Part shown: positions 35,767-49,834 of the stretch, piece by piece
Layout: each line of letters opens with the position of its first letter
Position numbering within the stretch: the stretch's first letter is position 1
Assembly: GCF_021246465.1 (NCBI RefSeq)
Contig: NZ_JAHRHK010000010.1
Location: forward strand, 53,674 to 117,673
Length of the DNA stretch: 64,000 bases
Direction: 5' to 3'
DNA from: Nocardioides sp. R-C-SC26
GTDB taxonomy: Bacteria; Actinomycetota; Actinomycetes; Propionibacteriales; Nocardioidaceae
The notes under the pieces: generated by a model
The model's input: only the letters and a program-made list of their open reading frames with translations
What the model was told of the DNA's origin: nothing
The model's database searches: none
Position numbers and translations under genes: made by a program

Positions 35767-36966
35767 TCAGTCCTCCAAGACCGTGATGCCGGGCAGTTCC
35801 TTGCCCTCCAGATACTCCAGGCTGGCGCCGCCGCCGGTCGAGATGTGGCCGAAGGCCGACTCGTCGAAGCCGAGCGCTCGCACGGCGGCGGCCGAGTCGC
35901 CGCCACCGACGACGGACAGTCCGTCGATCTGCGTCAGTGCCTGCGCCACCGCTCGCGTGCCGTCGGAGAAGGACGGCACCTCGAACACGCCCATCGGCCC
36001 GTTCCAGAACACCGTCTTCGCGTCGGCGAGCGCGGCGGCGAAGTCGGCGCCCGATGCCGGGCCGATGTCCAGCCCGAGTGCGTCAGCGGGAATGGCCGAG
36101 GCCGCGACGACGCGCGGCTCCGGGGTGCGTTCGCCCGCAGGGAACTCGGTGTCGACCACGATGTCGCCCGGCAGCAGGATCTGGACACCCGACTCCTCCG
36201 CGCGCGCCAGGTACGCACGGCAGGTGTCGAGCTGATCCTCCTCGAGCAGGCTCTTGCCGACCTCGTGGCCCTGGGCCTTGAGGAAGGTGAACACCATGCC
36301 GCCGCCGATCAGCAGCTTGTCGGCCTTGTCGAGCAGGTTGTCGATCACGCCGAGCTTGTCGGAGACCTTCGAGCCGCCGAGCACGACGACGTAGGGCCGA
36401 GTCGGCTCCACCGTGAGACGACGCAGTACGTCGATCTCGGTGGAGACGAGACCGCCCATGGCGTGCGGGAGCCGCTGGGCCACGTCGTACACGCTGGCCT
36501 GCTTGCGGTGCACGACACCGAACCCGTCGCTCACGAAGGCGTCGGCCAACGCGGCGAGCTGGTCGGCGAACGTGCCGCGCTCGACGTCGTCCTTGCTGGT
36601 CTCGCCGGCGTTGAAGCGGACGTTCTCCAGCAACGCCACCTGGCCGTCGGCCAGCCCGGCCACCGCGGCCCGAGCCGCGTCGCCGACCGTGTCGGAGGCG
36701 AAGACGACGTCCTGGCCGAGCAGCTCACCGAGCCGGACGGCGACCGGGGCGAGCGAGTACCGCTCCTCCGGCGCACCCTTGGGTCGGCCCAGGTGGGCTG
36801 TCACGACCACGCGGGCGCCGGCGTCGGCCAGTGCCTTGATGGTCGGGACGCTCGCCCGGATCCGGCCGTCGTCGGTGATGGCGGCGCCGTCGAGCGGCAC
36901 GTTGAGGTCCGACCGGACGAGGACGCGCTTGCCGCTGACCTCGCCCAGCCCGGCGTACTCCCCCAC
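35767..36966 (-). CDS. pgk: Phosphoglycerate kinase
   Basis: 399 residues from GTG 36966, 2 nt after the gap stop; the enormous in-frame extension antisense to nothing real runs through gap and is rejected. [15 protein letters not shown] and G-G-G-D-S-A-A-A mark the two lobes. No strong Shine-Dalgarno is seen, consistent with coupling to gap. It makes ATP in glycolysis. Confidence 0.96.
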   Translation of the reverse strand: MGEYAGLGEVSGKRVLVRSDLNVPLDGAAITDDGRIRASVPTIKALADAGARVVVTAHLGRPKGAPEERYSLAPVAVRLGELLGQDVVFASDTVGDAARAAVAGLADGQVALLENVRFNAGETSKDDVERGTFADQLAALADAFVSDGFGVVHRKQASVYDVAQRLPHAMGGLVSTEIDVLRRLTVEPTRPYVVVLGGSKVSDKLGVIDNLLDKADKLLIGGGMVFTFLKAQGHEVGKSLLEEDQLDTCRAYLARAEESGVQILLPGDIVVDTEFPAGERTPEPRVVAASAIPADALGLDIGPASGADFAAALADAKTVFWNGPMGVFEVPSFSDGTRAVAQALTQIDGLSVVGGGDSAAAVRALGFDESAFGHISTGGGASLEYLEGKELPGITVLED

Positions 36967-36968
36967 CG

Positions 36969-37991
<1,023 letters not shown>

Positions 37992-38117
37992 TTACGGGAC
38001 AGCCCGACCCTACCGGTGGCCAGGGACCGCTCCGACACGTCGTCCGGGGTACGTACGGGTAACCCCGCTCCGGACGGTCGCCTCTGTCACAGCGGCGGGC
38101 GTGTGTGCTGGTGCCGA

Positions 38118-39101
38118 TCAGTCGTCGACGAGCATGTCGGGCGTCAGCGAGGCCTCGGTGTCGGGGATCCCCAGCTCCTCGGCGCGCTTGTCCGCCATCG
38201 CCAGCAGGCGGCGTATCCGGCCCGCGATCGCATCCTTGGTGAGCACCGGCTCGTGCAACTGGCCCAGCTCCTCCAAGGAAGCCTGCTTGTGCTCGAGGCG
38301 CAGGGTTCCGGCCATGCGGAGGTGGTCGGGAACCTCGGCACCGAGGATCTCCATCGCCCGCTCGACGCGTGCCCCTGCCGCGACGGCAGCTCGCGCCGAA
38401 CGACGCAGGTTGGCGTCGTCGAAGTTCGCCAGCCGGTTCGCCGTCGCGCGGACCTCGCGCCGCATCCGACGCTCCTCCCACGCGAGCAACGTCTCGTGCG
38501 CGCCGAGCCGGGTCAGGAGCTGGCCGATGGCATCGCCGTCGCGGATCACCACGCGGTCGATCCCCCGAACCTCGCGCGCCTTGGCCTGGATACCCAGCCG
38601 ACGAGCCACACCCACGAGGGCCAACGCCGCTTCCGGGCCGGGGCAGGTGATCTCCATGGCCGAGGACCGGCCGGGCTCGGTGAGCGAGCCGTGGGCGAGG
38701 AAGGCGCCGCGCCACGCGGCCACGGCGTCACAGCTACCGCCGGAGACCACCGCTGGTGGCAGACCGCGCACCGGACGCCCACGCTGATCGAGCAGACCCG
38801 TCTGGCGTGCGAGCGACTCGCCGTCGCGGACGACGCGGACCAGGTAGCGGCTGCCCTTGCGCAGGCCGCTGGCCTGGACCATCACGACCTCGGACTTGTG
38901 CCCGTAGACCTCGTCGATGTCCTTGCGCAGGCGGCGTGCGGCGGCGCCGGTGTCCAGTTCGGCCTCGACGACGACACGGCCGCTCACGATGTGCAGGCCG
39001 CCGGCGAAGCGCAGGGTCGTGGCCACTTCGGACTTACGACAGCAGGTCTTGGTGATCTGGGTGTTGGCGAGCTCCGCCTTGACCTGCGCTGTCATCGCCA
39101 T
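38118..39101 (-). CDS. whiA: WhiA sporulation/cell-division regulator
   Basis: 327 residues: an N-terminal LAGLIDADG-like domain without nuclease residues, and a C-terminal helix-turn-helix (S-L-E-E-L-G-Q region and R-I-R-R-L-L). It controls division and differentiation genes in actinobacteria. Minus-strand CAGGAT lies about 7 nt before the ATG, so it may have its own promoter besides read-through from yvcK. Confidence 0.95.
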   Translation of the reverse strand: MAMTAQVKAELANTQITKTCCRKSEVATTLRFAGGLHIVSGRVVVEAELDTGAAARRLRKDIDEVYGHKSEVVMVQASGLRKGSRYLVRVVRDGESLARQTGLLDQRGRPVRGLPPAVVSGGSCDAVAAWRGAFLAHGSLTEPGRSSAMEITCPGPEAALALVGVARRLGIQAKAREVRGIDRVVIRDGDAIGQLLTRLGAHETLLAWEERRMRREVRATANRLANFDDANLRRSARAAVAAGARVERAMEILGAEVPDHLRMAGTLRLEHKQASLEELGQLHEPVLTKDAIAGRIRRLLAMADKRAEELGIPDTEASLTPDMLVDD

Positions 39102-39171
39102 GGCGGCGATCCTGCCACGCGCGTCAACAACCCTCGCGAGGTGGCGGACACCCGTGGACCGGCCGTCCCAC

Positions 39172-40152
39172 TCAGGAGATCGGCGGCGCGGCCGCGATGA
39201 TCCGCGCGTAGGCCTCGGCGAGCTTGCGAGGGTCGTGTCGCGGCGTGCCGTCGTCGGCCGCGACGTCGTCCAGGACGAGCACCGCGCTGGTCGCGCGCAC
39301 GACCTCCCGGAGCTCGACGAGGTGGTCGCCGGTCAGCCGGGAGCGGTCGGCGAGTACCGCGTAGACGGGCAGGTCGGGAGCGTGCTCGAACAACACCGCC
39401 AGGTGGTCGGCAGGGCCGAAGCCGCCCGTCTCTCCGTCCTGCTCGTCGAGGTTGAGCACGACCACGATCCGACCCTGGGTCGCGGCGAGCGCCTGGCGCA
39501 GCGCAGGCACCCGCAGGTGCGGGATCACCGAGGTGAACCAGGAACCCGGCCCGAGGAAGAGCCAGTCGGCCTGCTCGATCTTCTCCACCGCCACCGGGCT
39601 CACCGGCGGGTCGGCGGGTTCGAGGTCGACGGCGGTGATCACGCCGGGCGTCGTCGCCACCTCGACCTGGCCGCGGATCGTCGTCAGGACGTCGGGATCA
39701 GGGTCGAGGCCCCGCACCTCGGCGCGGATGTCCATCGGGACCAGGGCCATCGGCAGCACGCGACCCTTGGCCCCGAGCAGACGACCGACCCAGTCGAGAG
39801 CGTCGACGTGGTCACCGAGCAGCTCCCAGAGGCCGACGATCAGCAGGTTGCCGACGACGTGACCGCGCATGTCGCCGCTCCCGGCGAACCGGTGCTGCAG
39901 GACTCGCGCCCAGGTGTCACCCCAGGTGTCGTCCCCGCACAGTGCCGCCAGTGCCATCCGTAGATCGCCCGGGGGAAGCACGTTGAACTCACCGCGCAAG
40001 CGGCCCGAGGAGCCGCCGTTGTCGGCGACGGTGACGACCGCTGCGAGGTCGTCGACCGTCAGGTCGTCCACGAGGAGTCGCAGGGCCGAGAGCGAGGCAT
40101 GGAGTCCGTGACCGCCGCCCAGGGCGACGGCCGACTGAGCGCGGTCGTTCAT
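39172..40152 (-). CDS. yvcK: YvcK/CofD-like gluconeogenesis factor
   Basis: 326 residues from ATG 40152, coupled to rapZ (ATGA). The N-terminus has G-G-G-H-G-L, followed by [14 protein letters not shown], the nucleotide-binding signature of the YvcK/CofD family. Family members in B. subtilis and M. tuberculosis (CuvA) affect cell-wall growth and carbon use and bind UDP-sugars. The rapZ-yvcK-whiA order is conserved in Gram-positives. Confidence 0.93.
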   Translation of the reverse strand: MNDRAQSAVALGGGHGLHASLSALRLLVDDLTVDDLAAVVTVADNGGSSGRLRGEFNVLPPGDLRMALAALCGDDTWGDTWARVLQHRFAGSGDMRGHVVGNLLIVGLWELLGDHVDALDWVGRLLGAKGRVLPMALVPMDIRAEVRGLDPDPDVLTTIRGQVEVATTPGVITAVDLEPADPPVSPVAVEKIEQADWLFLGPGSWFTSVIPHLRVPALRQALAATQGRIVVVLNLDEQDGETGGFGPADHLAVLFEHAPDLPVYAVLADRSRLTGDHLVELREVVRATSAVLVLDDVAADDGTPRHDPRKLAEAYARIIAAAPPIS

Positions 40153-41042
40153 TCGCGTCCGAGGTCCCGGTGGGTCGCTCTCGCGTCGAGCCCACCGGCA
40201 GTCAGGCGCGACACAATCTCCTCCGTCATCGCAACACTGCGGTGCTTGCCGCCGGTGCAGCCGATCGCGATCCGCATGAAGCGCTTGCCTTCCCGCAGAT
40301 AGCCCTCGGCGACACCGATGAGCACCGGCACGTAGCCCTCGAGGAACGCGTCCGCACCGACCTGCGCGGTGACGAACGCTGCGACGTCGGCATCGCGGCC
40401 CGTGTGCGGCCGCAGCTCCGGCACCCAGTGCGGGTTCGGGAGGAATCGCATGTCCGCGACGAAGTCGGCGTCGACCGGGATGCCGTACTTGAACCCGAAG
40501 CTGATCACGGTGACCTTCAGACCTGTGGTTCCGGGCGTGCCGAAGGCCTGGGCGATCCGGTCGGTCAGCTGGTGGACGTTGAGCGACGAGGTGTCGATGA
40601 CGAGGTCGGCGTCGCTGCGCAGGTCCGCCAGCACAGTGCGTTCGCGGACCAGACCGTCGAGCAACCGCCCCGAGGCCTGCAACGGATGCGGACGTCGCGC
40701 GGCCTCCTGACGCCGCACCAGCACGTCGTCGGCGGCGTCGAGGAAGACCAGCGTGGTGCGACGTCCGGAGAATCCTTGCGCCAGCTGTGTGTGCAGCCCG
40801 GCGAAGAAGGAGCCCGAACGGACGTCGATGACCACGGCGATCGGCTGCGTCGCTCCGTGGCTCCGGTCGACCAGGCGCACCACCTCGGGCAACAGGCTCG
40901 GCGGCAGGTTGTCCACCACGTAGTAGCCGAGGTCCTCCAACTCCTTGGCGGCCGTGCTGCGGCCGGCGCCGGTCATGCCGGTCACGACCACGATCTCGCC
41001 CTCGGCGGGCTCGGCTCTCGGTGGGGTGTTCGAGACGCTCAC
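40149..41042 (-). CDS. rapZ: RapZ-family nucleotide-binding protein
   Basis: 297 residues from GTG 41042, coupled to uvrC. The Walker A is G-M-T-G-A-G-R-S-T with Arg for the normal Lys. The C-terminal domain carries F-G-F-K-Y-G and [11 protein letters not shown], the family signature. In E. coli RapZ controls amino-sugar synthesis through RNA binding; its role in actinobacteria is not settled. Confidence 0.93.
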   Translation of the reverse strand: MSVSNTPPRAEPAEGEIVVVTGMTGAGRSTAAKELEDLGYYVVDNLPPSLLPEVVRLVDRSHGATQPIAVVIDVRSGSFFAGLHTQLAQGFSGRRTTLVFLDAADDVLVRRQEAARRPHPLQASGRLLDGLVRERTVLADLRSDADLVIDTSSLNVHQLTDRIAQAFGTPGTTGLKVTVISFGFKYGIPVDADFVADMRFLPNPHWVPELRPHTGRDADVAAFVTAQVGADAFLEGYVPVLIGVAEGYLREGKRFMRIAIGCTGGKHRSVAMTEEIVSRLTAGGLDARATHRDLGRE

Positions 41043-43042
41043 GTGCTCTCCTCCGCGGGAACGGTCGCCGGGCCACCATCTTGGCGGGTCGGCGTCGGCG
41101 GGGCGACCGCGGCCTTGATCGCGGCGGCGGTCTTCGGGCCGATGCCCGACACTGCGGCGATCTCGGACTCCTCGGCGGCGCGCAGTTTCTTCAGAGACCC
41201 GAAGTGCTTGAGCAGCGTGCGCCGTCGGACCTCGCCGAGCCCCGGGACGTCGTCGAGCGCGCTCTCGACCATCGACTTGGAGCGGCGCGAGCGGTGGTGG
41301 TTGATCGCGAACCGGTGCGCCTCGTCACGGACCCGCTGCAGGAGGTAGAGGCCCTCGGAGGAGCGCGCGAGGATGACCGGATCCTCCTGCTCGGGCAACC
41401 AGACCTCCTCGAGCCGCTTCGCCAGGCCACAGACCGGGATGTCGACGATCCCGAGCTCGTGCATCGCCTGATGGGCGGCCGCGACCTGCGGTGGCCCGCC
41501 GTCGACGACCACCAGGCCCGGTGCGTAAGCAAATTTGCGGGGGCGGCCCGTCTCCGGGTCGATCAGCATCGGACCGCTCGTGACACCCTCGGCACTGCCC
41601 GCGGTGGCTGCACCGTTGCCGACCGCCTCCGAGGGCGGAGCCTCGTCGAGGAGCCGTTTGAAGCGACGGGTGATCACCTCGTGCATCGAGGCGACGTCGT
41701 TCTGACCGTCCACGCCCTTGATGATGAAGCGCCGGTACTCGCTCTTGCGGGCCAGGCCGTCTTCGAAGACGACCATCGAGGCGACCACCTCGGTGCCTTG
41801 TAGGTTGGAGACGTCGTAGCACTCGATGCGCAGCGGCGCGTCGTCGAGCTCCAGAGCCTCGCGGATCTCCTCCAGCGCCCGGTTGCGGGTAGTGAGGTCG
41901 CTGGCGCGCTTGGTCTTGTGCAGGGCCAGCGCCTGCTGGGCGTTGGCGGCGACCGTCTCCTGCAGGGTGCGCTTGTCGCCGCGTTGCGGCACGCGGACCT
42001 CCACCCGGGATCCGCGCAGATCGGCCAGCAGCGTCTCCACGGTGACGAGGTCTGGCGGTGCGACAGGGACGAGCACCTCCCGCGGCACCGACTCGGGCTC
42101 ACCGGCATAGAGCTGGAGCAGGAAGTCCTCGACGAGCTGGGCGGTGTCGGCCTCGGTCACCCGATCGGCGACCCAGCCACGCTGGCCCTTCACCCGTCCG
42201 CCGCGCACGTGGAAGATCTGGACGGCGACCTCGAGCGGGTCCTCCGCCAGCGCGATCACATCGACGTCGGCACCGTCGCCCAGCACGATCGCCTGCTTCT
42301 CCAGGGCCCGCTCCAGCGCGCCCAGATCGTCGCGGAGGCGACCGGCACGCTCGAACTCGAGGGCGTCGGAGGCCGCGTACATCTCTCGCTCGATCCGGCG
42401 CATCACCGGGCGGGTCTGGCCGGCCATGAAGTCGCAGAAGTCGTCGACGATCGCGCGGTGCTCCTCCTCGCTGATCTGACCGACGCACGGCGCCGAGCAC
42501 TTACCGATGTAGCCCAGCAGACAGGGACGGCCGACCTGCGCGGAGCGCTTGAACACGCCGGTCGTGCACGAACGCATCGGGAACACGCGGAGGAGGATGT
42601 CGACGGTTTCGCGGATCGCCCACGCATGGCTGTACGGCCCGAAGTAACGGGTGCCCTTGCGCTTGGCTCCCCGACCGACCATCACGCGGGGGAACTCGTC
42701 CCCCACCGTCACGGCGAGCCACGGGTAGGACTTGTCGTCGCGGTACTTGACGTTGAACCGGGGATCGAACTCCTTGATCCAGGAGTACTCGAGTTGGAGC
42801 GCCTCGACCTCGGTGTTGACGACGGTCCAGTCGACCGACCGCGCCGTCGTCACCATCGTGGCGGTACGCGGATGCAGACCGGCGATGTCCTGGAAGTACG
42901 AGGAGAGACGGGAACGCAGGCTCTTGGCCTTGCCGACGTAGATCACGCGGCCGTTCGCATCGCGGAACCGGTAGACGCCGGGACGCGTGGGGATGGTGCC
43001 GGGCTCGGGCCGGTAACTCAATGGGGATGACGAGATCGGCAC
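41039..43042 (-). CDS. uvrC: Excinuclease ABC subunit C
   Basis: 667 residues from GTG 43042. GIY-YIG nuclease domain at the N-terminus (G-V-Y-R-F-R-D, V-I-Y-V-G-K-A), a cysteine cluster near 145-170, a UVR motif in the middle, an RNase H-like second nuclease domain (C-Y-D-V-S-N-L-Q-G) and C-terminal helix-hairpin-helix (V-S-G-I-G-P-K-T-A). A 35-residue Gly/Ala-rich insertion precedes F-A-Y-A-P-G. It makes the incisions in nucleotide excision repair. A TAGGGT lies 6 nt before the start. Confidence 0.96.
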   Translation of the reverse strand: MPISSSPLSYRPEPGTIPTRPGVYRFRDANGRVIYVGKAKSLRSRLSSYFQDIAGLHPRTATMVTTARSVDWTVVNTEVEALQLEYSWIKEFDPRFNVKYRDDKSYPWLAVTVGDEFPRVMVGRGAKRKGTRYFGPYSHAWAIRETVDILLRVFPMRSCTTGVFKRSAQVGRPCLLGYIGKCSAPCVGQISEEEHRAIVDDFCDFMAGQTRPVMRRIEREMYAASDALEFERAGRLRDDLGALERALEKQAIVLGDGADVDVIALAEDPLEVAVQIFHVRGGRVKGQRGWVADRVTEADTAQLVEDFLLQLYAGEPESVPREVLVPVAPPDLVTVETLLADLRGSRVEVRVPQRGDKRTLQETVAANAQQALALHKTKRASDLTTRNRALEEIREALELDDAPLRIECYDVSNLQGTEVVASMVVFEDGLARKSEYRRFIIKGVDGQNDVASMHEVITRRFKRLLDEAPPSEAVGNGAATAGSAEGVTSGPMLIDPETGRPRKFAYAPGLVVVDGGPPQVAAAHQAMHELGIVDIPVCGLAKRLEEVWLPEQEDPVILARSSEGLYLLQRVRDEAHRFAINHHRSRRSKSMVESALDDVPGLGEVRRRTLLKHFGSLKKLRAAEESEIAAVSGIGPKTAAAIKAAVAPPTPTRQDGGPATVPAEEST

Positions 43043-43048
43043 GGAACC

Positions 43049-43054
43049 ACCCTA
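43049..43054 (-). promoter_or_regulatory. -10 element for leaderless uvrC
   Basis: Minus-strand TAGGGT followed by 6 nt then GTG 43042; heads the uvrC-rapZ-yvcK operon. Confidence 0.55.
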
Positions 43055-43121
43055 CGGAGCGGTTCCGACAATCGCGGACGGTGGCGGCACCGGCCGGCAA
43101 CTGCCCGATCCGCGGGATCGC

Positions 43122-43604
43122 CTAGGCCGCGAGGATCTCCTCGCCCTCGACCTTCACCGCGACCTCCGAGAGCGCCGTGGACGCCGGGCCCTGCGTGGCC
43201 GAGCCGTCGTCGATGGAGAAGACGCTGCCGTGCAGGGGGCAGGTGATGCCGTCGGCCGACACCGCGGTCAGGGCTGCGCCCTCGTGGGTGCAGACGGCGT
43301 TGAAGGCTTTGAACTCCCCCGCGCTGGGCTGAGTGATGACGATGCCCGCGCCCGCCAGGATCAGCCCCCCGCCGACGGGAACCTCCGAGGTCGTCGCGAG
43401 CGCCTCGCCGGCGTCCGGCTTCTCAGCCGCGGCGCCGTCCGACCCGCCGGACCCGCCGGACCCGGCGTCGCCGCCCGCACAGCCGGCCAGGGCCGCCGCG
43501 ACACCGAGGAAGCCGAGGCCCTGGAAGACGATCCGGCGATTCGCCTGGATGGGTCGGCTGGAACTGGTGGGGGCACTCTCGTCGGGGCGAACGGACTGCG
43601 ACAT
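43122..43604 (-). CDS. Tat-type Rieske [2Fe-2S] lipoprotein
   Basis: 160 residues with GGAGG before the ATG. The N-terminus has a twin-arginine (R23-R24) stretch, a hydrophobic core and a lipobox L-A-G-C (Cys42), so it is likely exported folded and lipid-anchored. After a Gly/Ser-rich spacer the Rieske domain shows C-T-H-E-G and C-P-L-H-G-S. It resembles small Rieske proteins annotated as cytochrome bc1-like subunits; the partner is not evident. It lies between uvrA and uvrC on the same strand. Confidence 0.9.
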   Translation of the reverse strand: MSQSVRPDESAPTSSSRPIQANRRIVFQGLGFLGVAAALAGCAGGDAGSGGSGGSDGAAAEKPDAGEALATTSEVPVGGGLILAGAGIVITQPSAGEFKAFNAVCTHEGAALTAVSADGITCPLHGSVFSIDDGSATQGPASTALSEVAVKVEGEEILAA

Positions 43605-43735
43605 GGGGATCCTCCTGCTGGGTGGGGGATGGCACCGGGTGGTTGAACGTGACACTACCCAGCGCAGGCCCACCCTGGATGAGAGGAACGTGAGAGTCCC
43701 CCCTGAGTCCGGACCTGTCACTCACAGGCGCCGGG

Positions 43736-46768
<3,033 letters not shown>

Positions 46769-46819
46769 GTGCTCCCCTGGGGCTGCGGTGCGGATCGGTA
46801 CAGATGTCACGGTCAGACT

Positions 46820-46835
46820 TCGAACACATGTTCGT
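46820..46835. promoter_or_regulatory. LexA (SOS) box upstream of uvrA
   Basis: TCGAAC-ACAT-GTTCGT matches the actinobacterial SOS consensus TCGAAC-N4-GTTCGA at 11 of 12 fixed positions. It lies between uvrA and the divergent hydrolase and 52 bp before the uvrA start, a position fitting repression. Confidence 0.88.
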
Positions 46836-46992
46836 TGCCCGGGCAAGCGTAGCGGGCGCGCCACGCCGTCCCCCCACCCTAGGAGCGAGCGCCGACAGTC
46901 CTGGTTTCGGGCGCGTTCCGAGAGCGCTTCGCGCCCCCGTTCCCGCAGATCTCGGACCGGACCCGCGTCCTGATCTGTGCGAGGCTGCCACC

Positions 46993-47670
46993 GTGACCTA
47001 CACCGGAGATGTGAGCGTCGGCGACGCAGCCGACGTGCGGACGCTCGAGCACCTGACGATCGCCAAGATCGCCGTGGACCCGCAGATGAGCAACAACTGC
47101 TACCTGCTCCGCTGCACCGAGACCGGCGAGCAACTGCTCGTCGACGCCGCCGACGACGCCGCGACCGTGCTGGCCCTCGTCGGCGACTCCGGTCTCGGCA
47201 CGGTCGTCACCACGCACCAGCACTGGGACCACCACCGCGCACTCGCCGACGTCGTCGCCGCGACGGATGCCGAGGTGGGCGCCGGGGCCCCCGACGCCGA
47301 CGCGATCACCGAGCAAACCGGTGTCGCCGTCGGGCGCCGGGTCGAGCACGGCGACACCGTGATGGTCGGGCAGTGCCCGCTGACCGTGATCGCCATCGCC
47401 GGCCACACGCCCGGCTCGATCGCGCTCCTCTACGACGACAGCCCGCACGGGGGCCACCCACACCTGTTCACCGGCGACTCGCTCTTCCCCGGCGGCGTCG
47501 GCGCGACCTTCGGCGACGCCGAGGCGTTCGCTCAGCTCATCGACGAGGTCGAGACCAAGGTCTTCGGCACGCTCCCCGACGAGACCTGGTTCTACCCCGG
47601 CCACGGCAAGGACGGCGTCCTGGGAACCGAACGCCCTCACGTGGCGGAGTGGCGCGAGCGTGGCTGGTGA
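46993..47670 (+). CDS. Metallo-beta-lactamase-fold hydrolase (glyoxalase II-like)
   Basis: 225 residues from GTG 46993; the open frame upstream crosses the LexA region. Metal motif T-H-Q-H-W-D-H-H, later G-H-T-P-G-S and F-T-G-D-S-L-F, then P-G-H-G. These match the hydroxyacylglutathione hydrolase/persulfide dioxygenase subgroup. The substrate is not determined; mycothiol-linked thioesters are a guess only. It is divergent from uvrA. Confidence 0.85.
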   Translation: MTYTGDVSVGDAADVRTLEHLTIAKIAVDPQMSNNCYLLRCTETGEQLLVDAADDAATVLALVGDSGLGTVVTTHQHWDHHRALADVVAATDAEVGAGAPDADAITEQTGVAVGRRVEHGDTVMVGQCPLTVIAIAGHTPGSIALLYDDSPHGGHPHLFTGDSLFPGGVGATFGDAEAFAQLIDEVETKVFGTLPDETWFYPGHGKDGVLGTERPHVAEWRERGW

Positions 47671-47694
47671 CCCGGGGTTCGCACTAGCCGGGGT

Positions 47695-47722
47695 GAGATT
47701 CACCGGGTACCCGGTGAATCTC
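47695..47722. terminator. 28-base perfect palindrome between convergent genes
   Basis: Two 12-base arms (GAGATTCACCGG and its complement) flank GTAC, so the whole 28-mer is self-complementary. It begins 25 nt after the hydrolase stop and lies 75 bp from the end of the next gene on the other strand, so a bidirectional terminator is likely. A protein-binding site is an alternative. Confidence 0.7.
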
Positions 47723-47796
47723 CTTGATGCCTGGGCGAAACGTCACGACACGCCGGCAGCCCAGCCCTTCGTCCGGGAGTTTCGTCAGTGCGTCGA

Positions 47797-48219
47797 TCAG
47801 CGCGCGATCGACGACGGCGTCGACTCGCCGTAGAGCCCGTTGAGGCGTGCGAAGAGCTCGAGCTCGGCAGGGTCGATGGCGGTCGCGTTGGCCAGGTGAT
47901 GGAGCAGACGACTCCCCTGGACCTCCGCGGCGAGCACGAGCTCCAGCGAGCCGAGGCCGTGGGTGGTGGCCCACAGCCACATCGTGAGGGGAGTGACCTG
48001 CTGGAGCTCGGCGAGCTCGACGAGGACGCGCGATCGCTCGGCATCGACCCCGTGGTCGAGCAGCATCCCGCGGATGTCGTCGGCCGTGGCGAGGGTGGGG
48101 TCGAAACCCGGGCCCTCCACGACGTCGGTGCGACGCAAGCGGCCCAACGAGACGCCCACGACCGCGGACGCCGCGACGACGACCAGACCGATGACCAGGC
48201 CGGTGACGTGTGCGCTCAT
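47797..48219 (-). CDS. Single-pass membrane protein, unknown
   Basis: 140 residues from ATG 48219, with GGAGG 4 nt upstream. One N-terminal hydrophobic segment (about 6-26) precedes a cytoplasm-facing helical domain of about 110 residues with no motif I recognise. A 12-bp inverted repeat abuts its Shine-Dalgarno. Confidence 0.7.
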   Translation of the reverse strand: MSAHVTGLVIGLVVVAASAVVGVSLGRLRRTDVVEGPGFDPTLATADDIRGMLLDHGVDAERSRVLVELAELQQVTPLTMWLWATTHGLGSLELVLAAEVQGSRLLHHLANATAIDPAELELFARLNGLYGESTPSSIAR

Positions 48220-48229
48220 GATTCCTCCC

Positions 48230-48287
48230 CCGTGACCCGTGGTGGTCACTCGGAAGGAACAACGACGACGAGCTGCACGGGTCACGG
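48230..48287 (-). promoter_or_regulatory. 12-bp inverted repeat next to the ribosome-binding site
   Basis: CCGTGACCCGTG (48230-48241) and its exact complement (48276-48287) are separated by 34 nt. Downstream on the minus strand the arm runs directly into the GGAGG of the gene starting at 48219. It may be the kshB terminator, or a leader hairpin that affects translation of the membrane protein. Confidence 0.5.
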
Positions 48288-48364
48288 ACCCGGGCTGTAC
48301 GCCAGATCACGTGCCGAACGGCTCAGGTCGCTCCCGACCACAGGACCTCGAACCCGCGTGCACC

Positions 48365-49489
48365 TCAGGAGTAGGTCGCGCGCACCACGTCGGTCGTCGG
48401 GGTCGCCTGACAGGCCAGACGGATGCCGTCGCCGAGGTCGTCGTCGTCGAGGACGTCGTTGTGGGCCATCTCGACCTCGCCCTCCAGCAGTCGGACGGCG
48501 CACGCGGAGCACTCACCCTCGCGGCACGAGTAGGGCGCCTTCACACCCTTCTTCTCCAGGTGCTCCAGCATCGACGTGCCGTCGCCCCAGTCGTCGAAGA
48601 CGTGGGTCTCCCCGTCGAGCTCGACCTCGAGCCGGACCGAGCCGGTGGCCGCGGGGCCTGTGGGCTCGACGGCAGCATCGTCGGAACCGTCGGCCGAACC
48701 GGCGTCCGCCTCGGCGTCGGCGATCTCCTCCGCCGCGACGTCCTCGGTGTGCGGGCCCACGACGTCGCCGAAGGGGTTGCCGCCGAGCGAGACGAACTTC
48801 TCCTGGTGCCGCAGCTCCCGCGGGATTTCCAGCTCCTTCAGAGCGCTCATCACCAGCTTCATGAACGGCGCAGGGCCGCAGGTGAAGCAGTCACGACCGG
48901 GGTGGTCGGCGGCGAAGGACCTCAGCTGCTCCTGCGTGGGTAACCCCTGGACGCTCTCCAGCCAGTGGACGACGTGCAGCCGCTCGGGGTGCGCAGCCGC
49001 CAGCTCGGTCAGCTCGCGCGCGAAGATCACCGACTGCTCGTCGCGATTGGCATAGAACACCGTGATCCGGCCCGACCCCTGCGCGAGCGCCGTGCGGGTG
49101 ATGGACATGATCGGGGTGACGCCGCTGCCGCCGGCGAAGAGCAGCAGGTCGGCGTCGAGCGAGGCGGGCGTGAAGATGCCGCTCGGAGGGAGAACCCTGA
49201 TCGACGACCCGGGCACGAGGTTGTCGCAGATCCAGTTCGACGCGTAGCCCTCGGCGGTGCGCTTGACCGTGATCGTCACCGTCTCGGCGTCCCCGACCGG
49301 GCTGCTGCTGAAGGAGTAGCACCGGGCGGCCACGACCGTCTGGTCGCTCGGGACGGCGAGGGTGAGGAACTGGCCCGGCTTGTACCGGAACTGCTCGGCG
49401 AGTTCGGCGGGGACGGCGAAGGTGATCGAGTGCGCGTCGGGCGTCTCCTGGACGACGTCGACGACCTCGAGCACGTGGGAGTCGGACAA
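48365..49489 (-). CDS. kshB: 3-Ketosteroid 9-alpha-monooxygenase, ferredoxin reductase subunit
   Basis: 374 residues from a TTG start with AAGAGGA upstream; no ATG or GTG is as well placed. FAD-binding R-C-Y-S-F-S-S-S, NAD(P)-binding G-G-S-G-V-T-P-I-M-S, and a C-terminal plant-type [2Fe-2S] domain with C-R-E-G-E-C-S-A-C and a distal Cys. An acidic linker of about 45 residues joins the two parts, longer than I expect in KshB. It supplies electrons to KshA for 9-hydroxylation in steroid ring opening. Confidence 0.88.
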   Translation of the reverse strand: MSDSHVLEVVDVVQETPDAHSITFAVPAELAEQFRYKPGQFLTLAVPSDQTVVAARCYSFSSSPVGDAETVTITVKRTAEGYASNWICDNLVPGSSIRVLPPSGIFTPASLDADLLLFAGGSGVTPIMSITRTALAQGSGRITVFYANRDEQSVIFARELTELAAAHPERLHVVHWLESVQGLPTQEQLRSFAADHPGRDCFTCGPAPFMKLVMSALKELEIPRELRHQEKFVSLGGNPFGDVVGPHTEDVAAEEIADAEADAGSADGSDDAAVEPTGPAATGSVRLEVELDGETHVFDDWGDGTSMLEHLEKKGVKAPYSCREGECSACAVRLLEGEVEMAHNDVLDDDDLGDGIRLACQATPTTDVVRATYS

Positions 49490-49531
49490 CGGATCCTCTT
49501 CGTTCTCGGGGGTTCGGTGCGGCGGGAAGGC

Positions 49532-49834
49532 TCAGTAACCGTCCTCGGCGCCGAGGGGAATCCTGCCGTCCCGTGACGCCGCCTCGATGCTGGCGACGAG
49601 TCGTGGACATCCCTCGTGGATGGCGCGGCCGTTCGGCCGGCCGTCGATCCGGTTCAGTTCGGGGCACTCGCGGCGGGCCGTCTCGCTCCACTGGATGGAG
49701 GTGTGATGCTCACTGTTCTTCTTGACCCCGACCACGGCCAGGCAGTCGAGGCACGCGACGTCGACCAGCCGTGCCTGGGTGTAGAGACGCTGGTCCTCCA
49801 GCGTCTCCTCGCTGGTCGGGACGAACGAGGCCAT
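49532..49834 (-). CDS. Small four-cysteine protein between kshA and kshB, unknown
   Basis: 100 residues. ATG 49834 shares a base with the kshA stop (TGATG). Cysteines at 28, 31, 57 and 76 include one C-x2-C pair, so a zinc or iron site is plausible. W49, K39-N40 and a final acidic tail are the other features. I do not recognise the family; the coupling to kshA suggests it assists that oxygenase. Confidence 0.72.
   Translation of the reverse strand: MASFVPTSEETLEDQRLYTQARLVDVACLDCLAVVGVKKNSEHHTSIQWSETARRECPELNRIDGRPNGRAIHEGCPRLVASIEAASRDGRIPLGAEDGY

Noticed and set aside
39172..41079. A fused rapZ-yvcK-like frame
   Set aside because: The N-terminal part is out of frame with rapZ; yvcK starts at ATG 40152, overlapping the rapZ stop.
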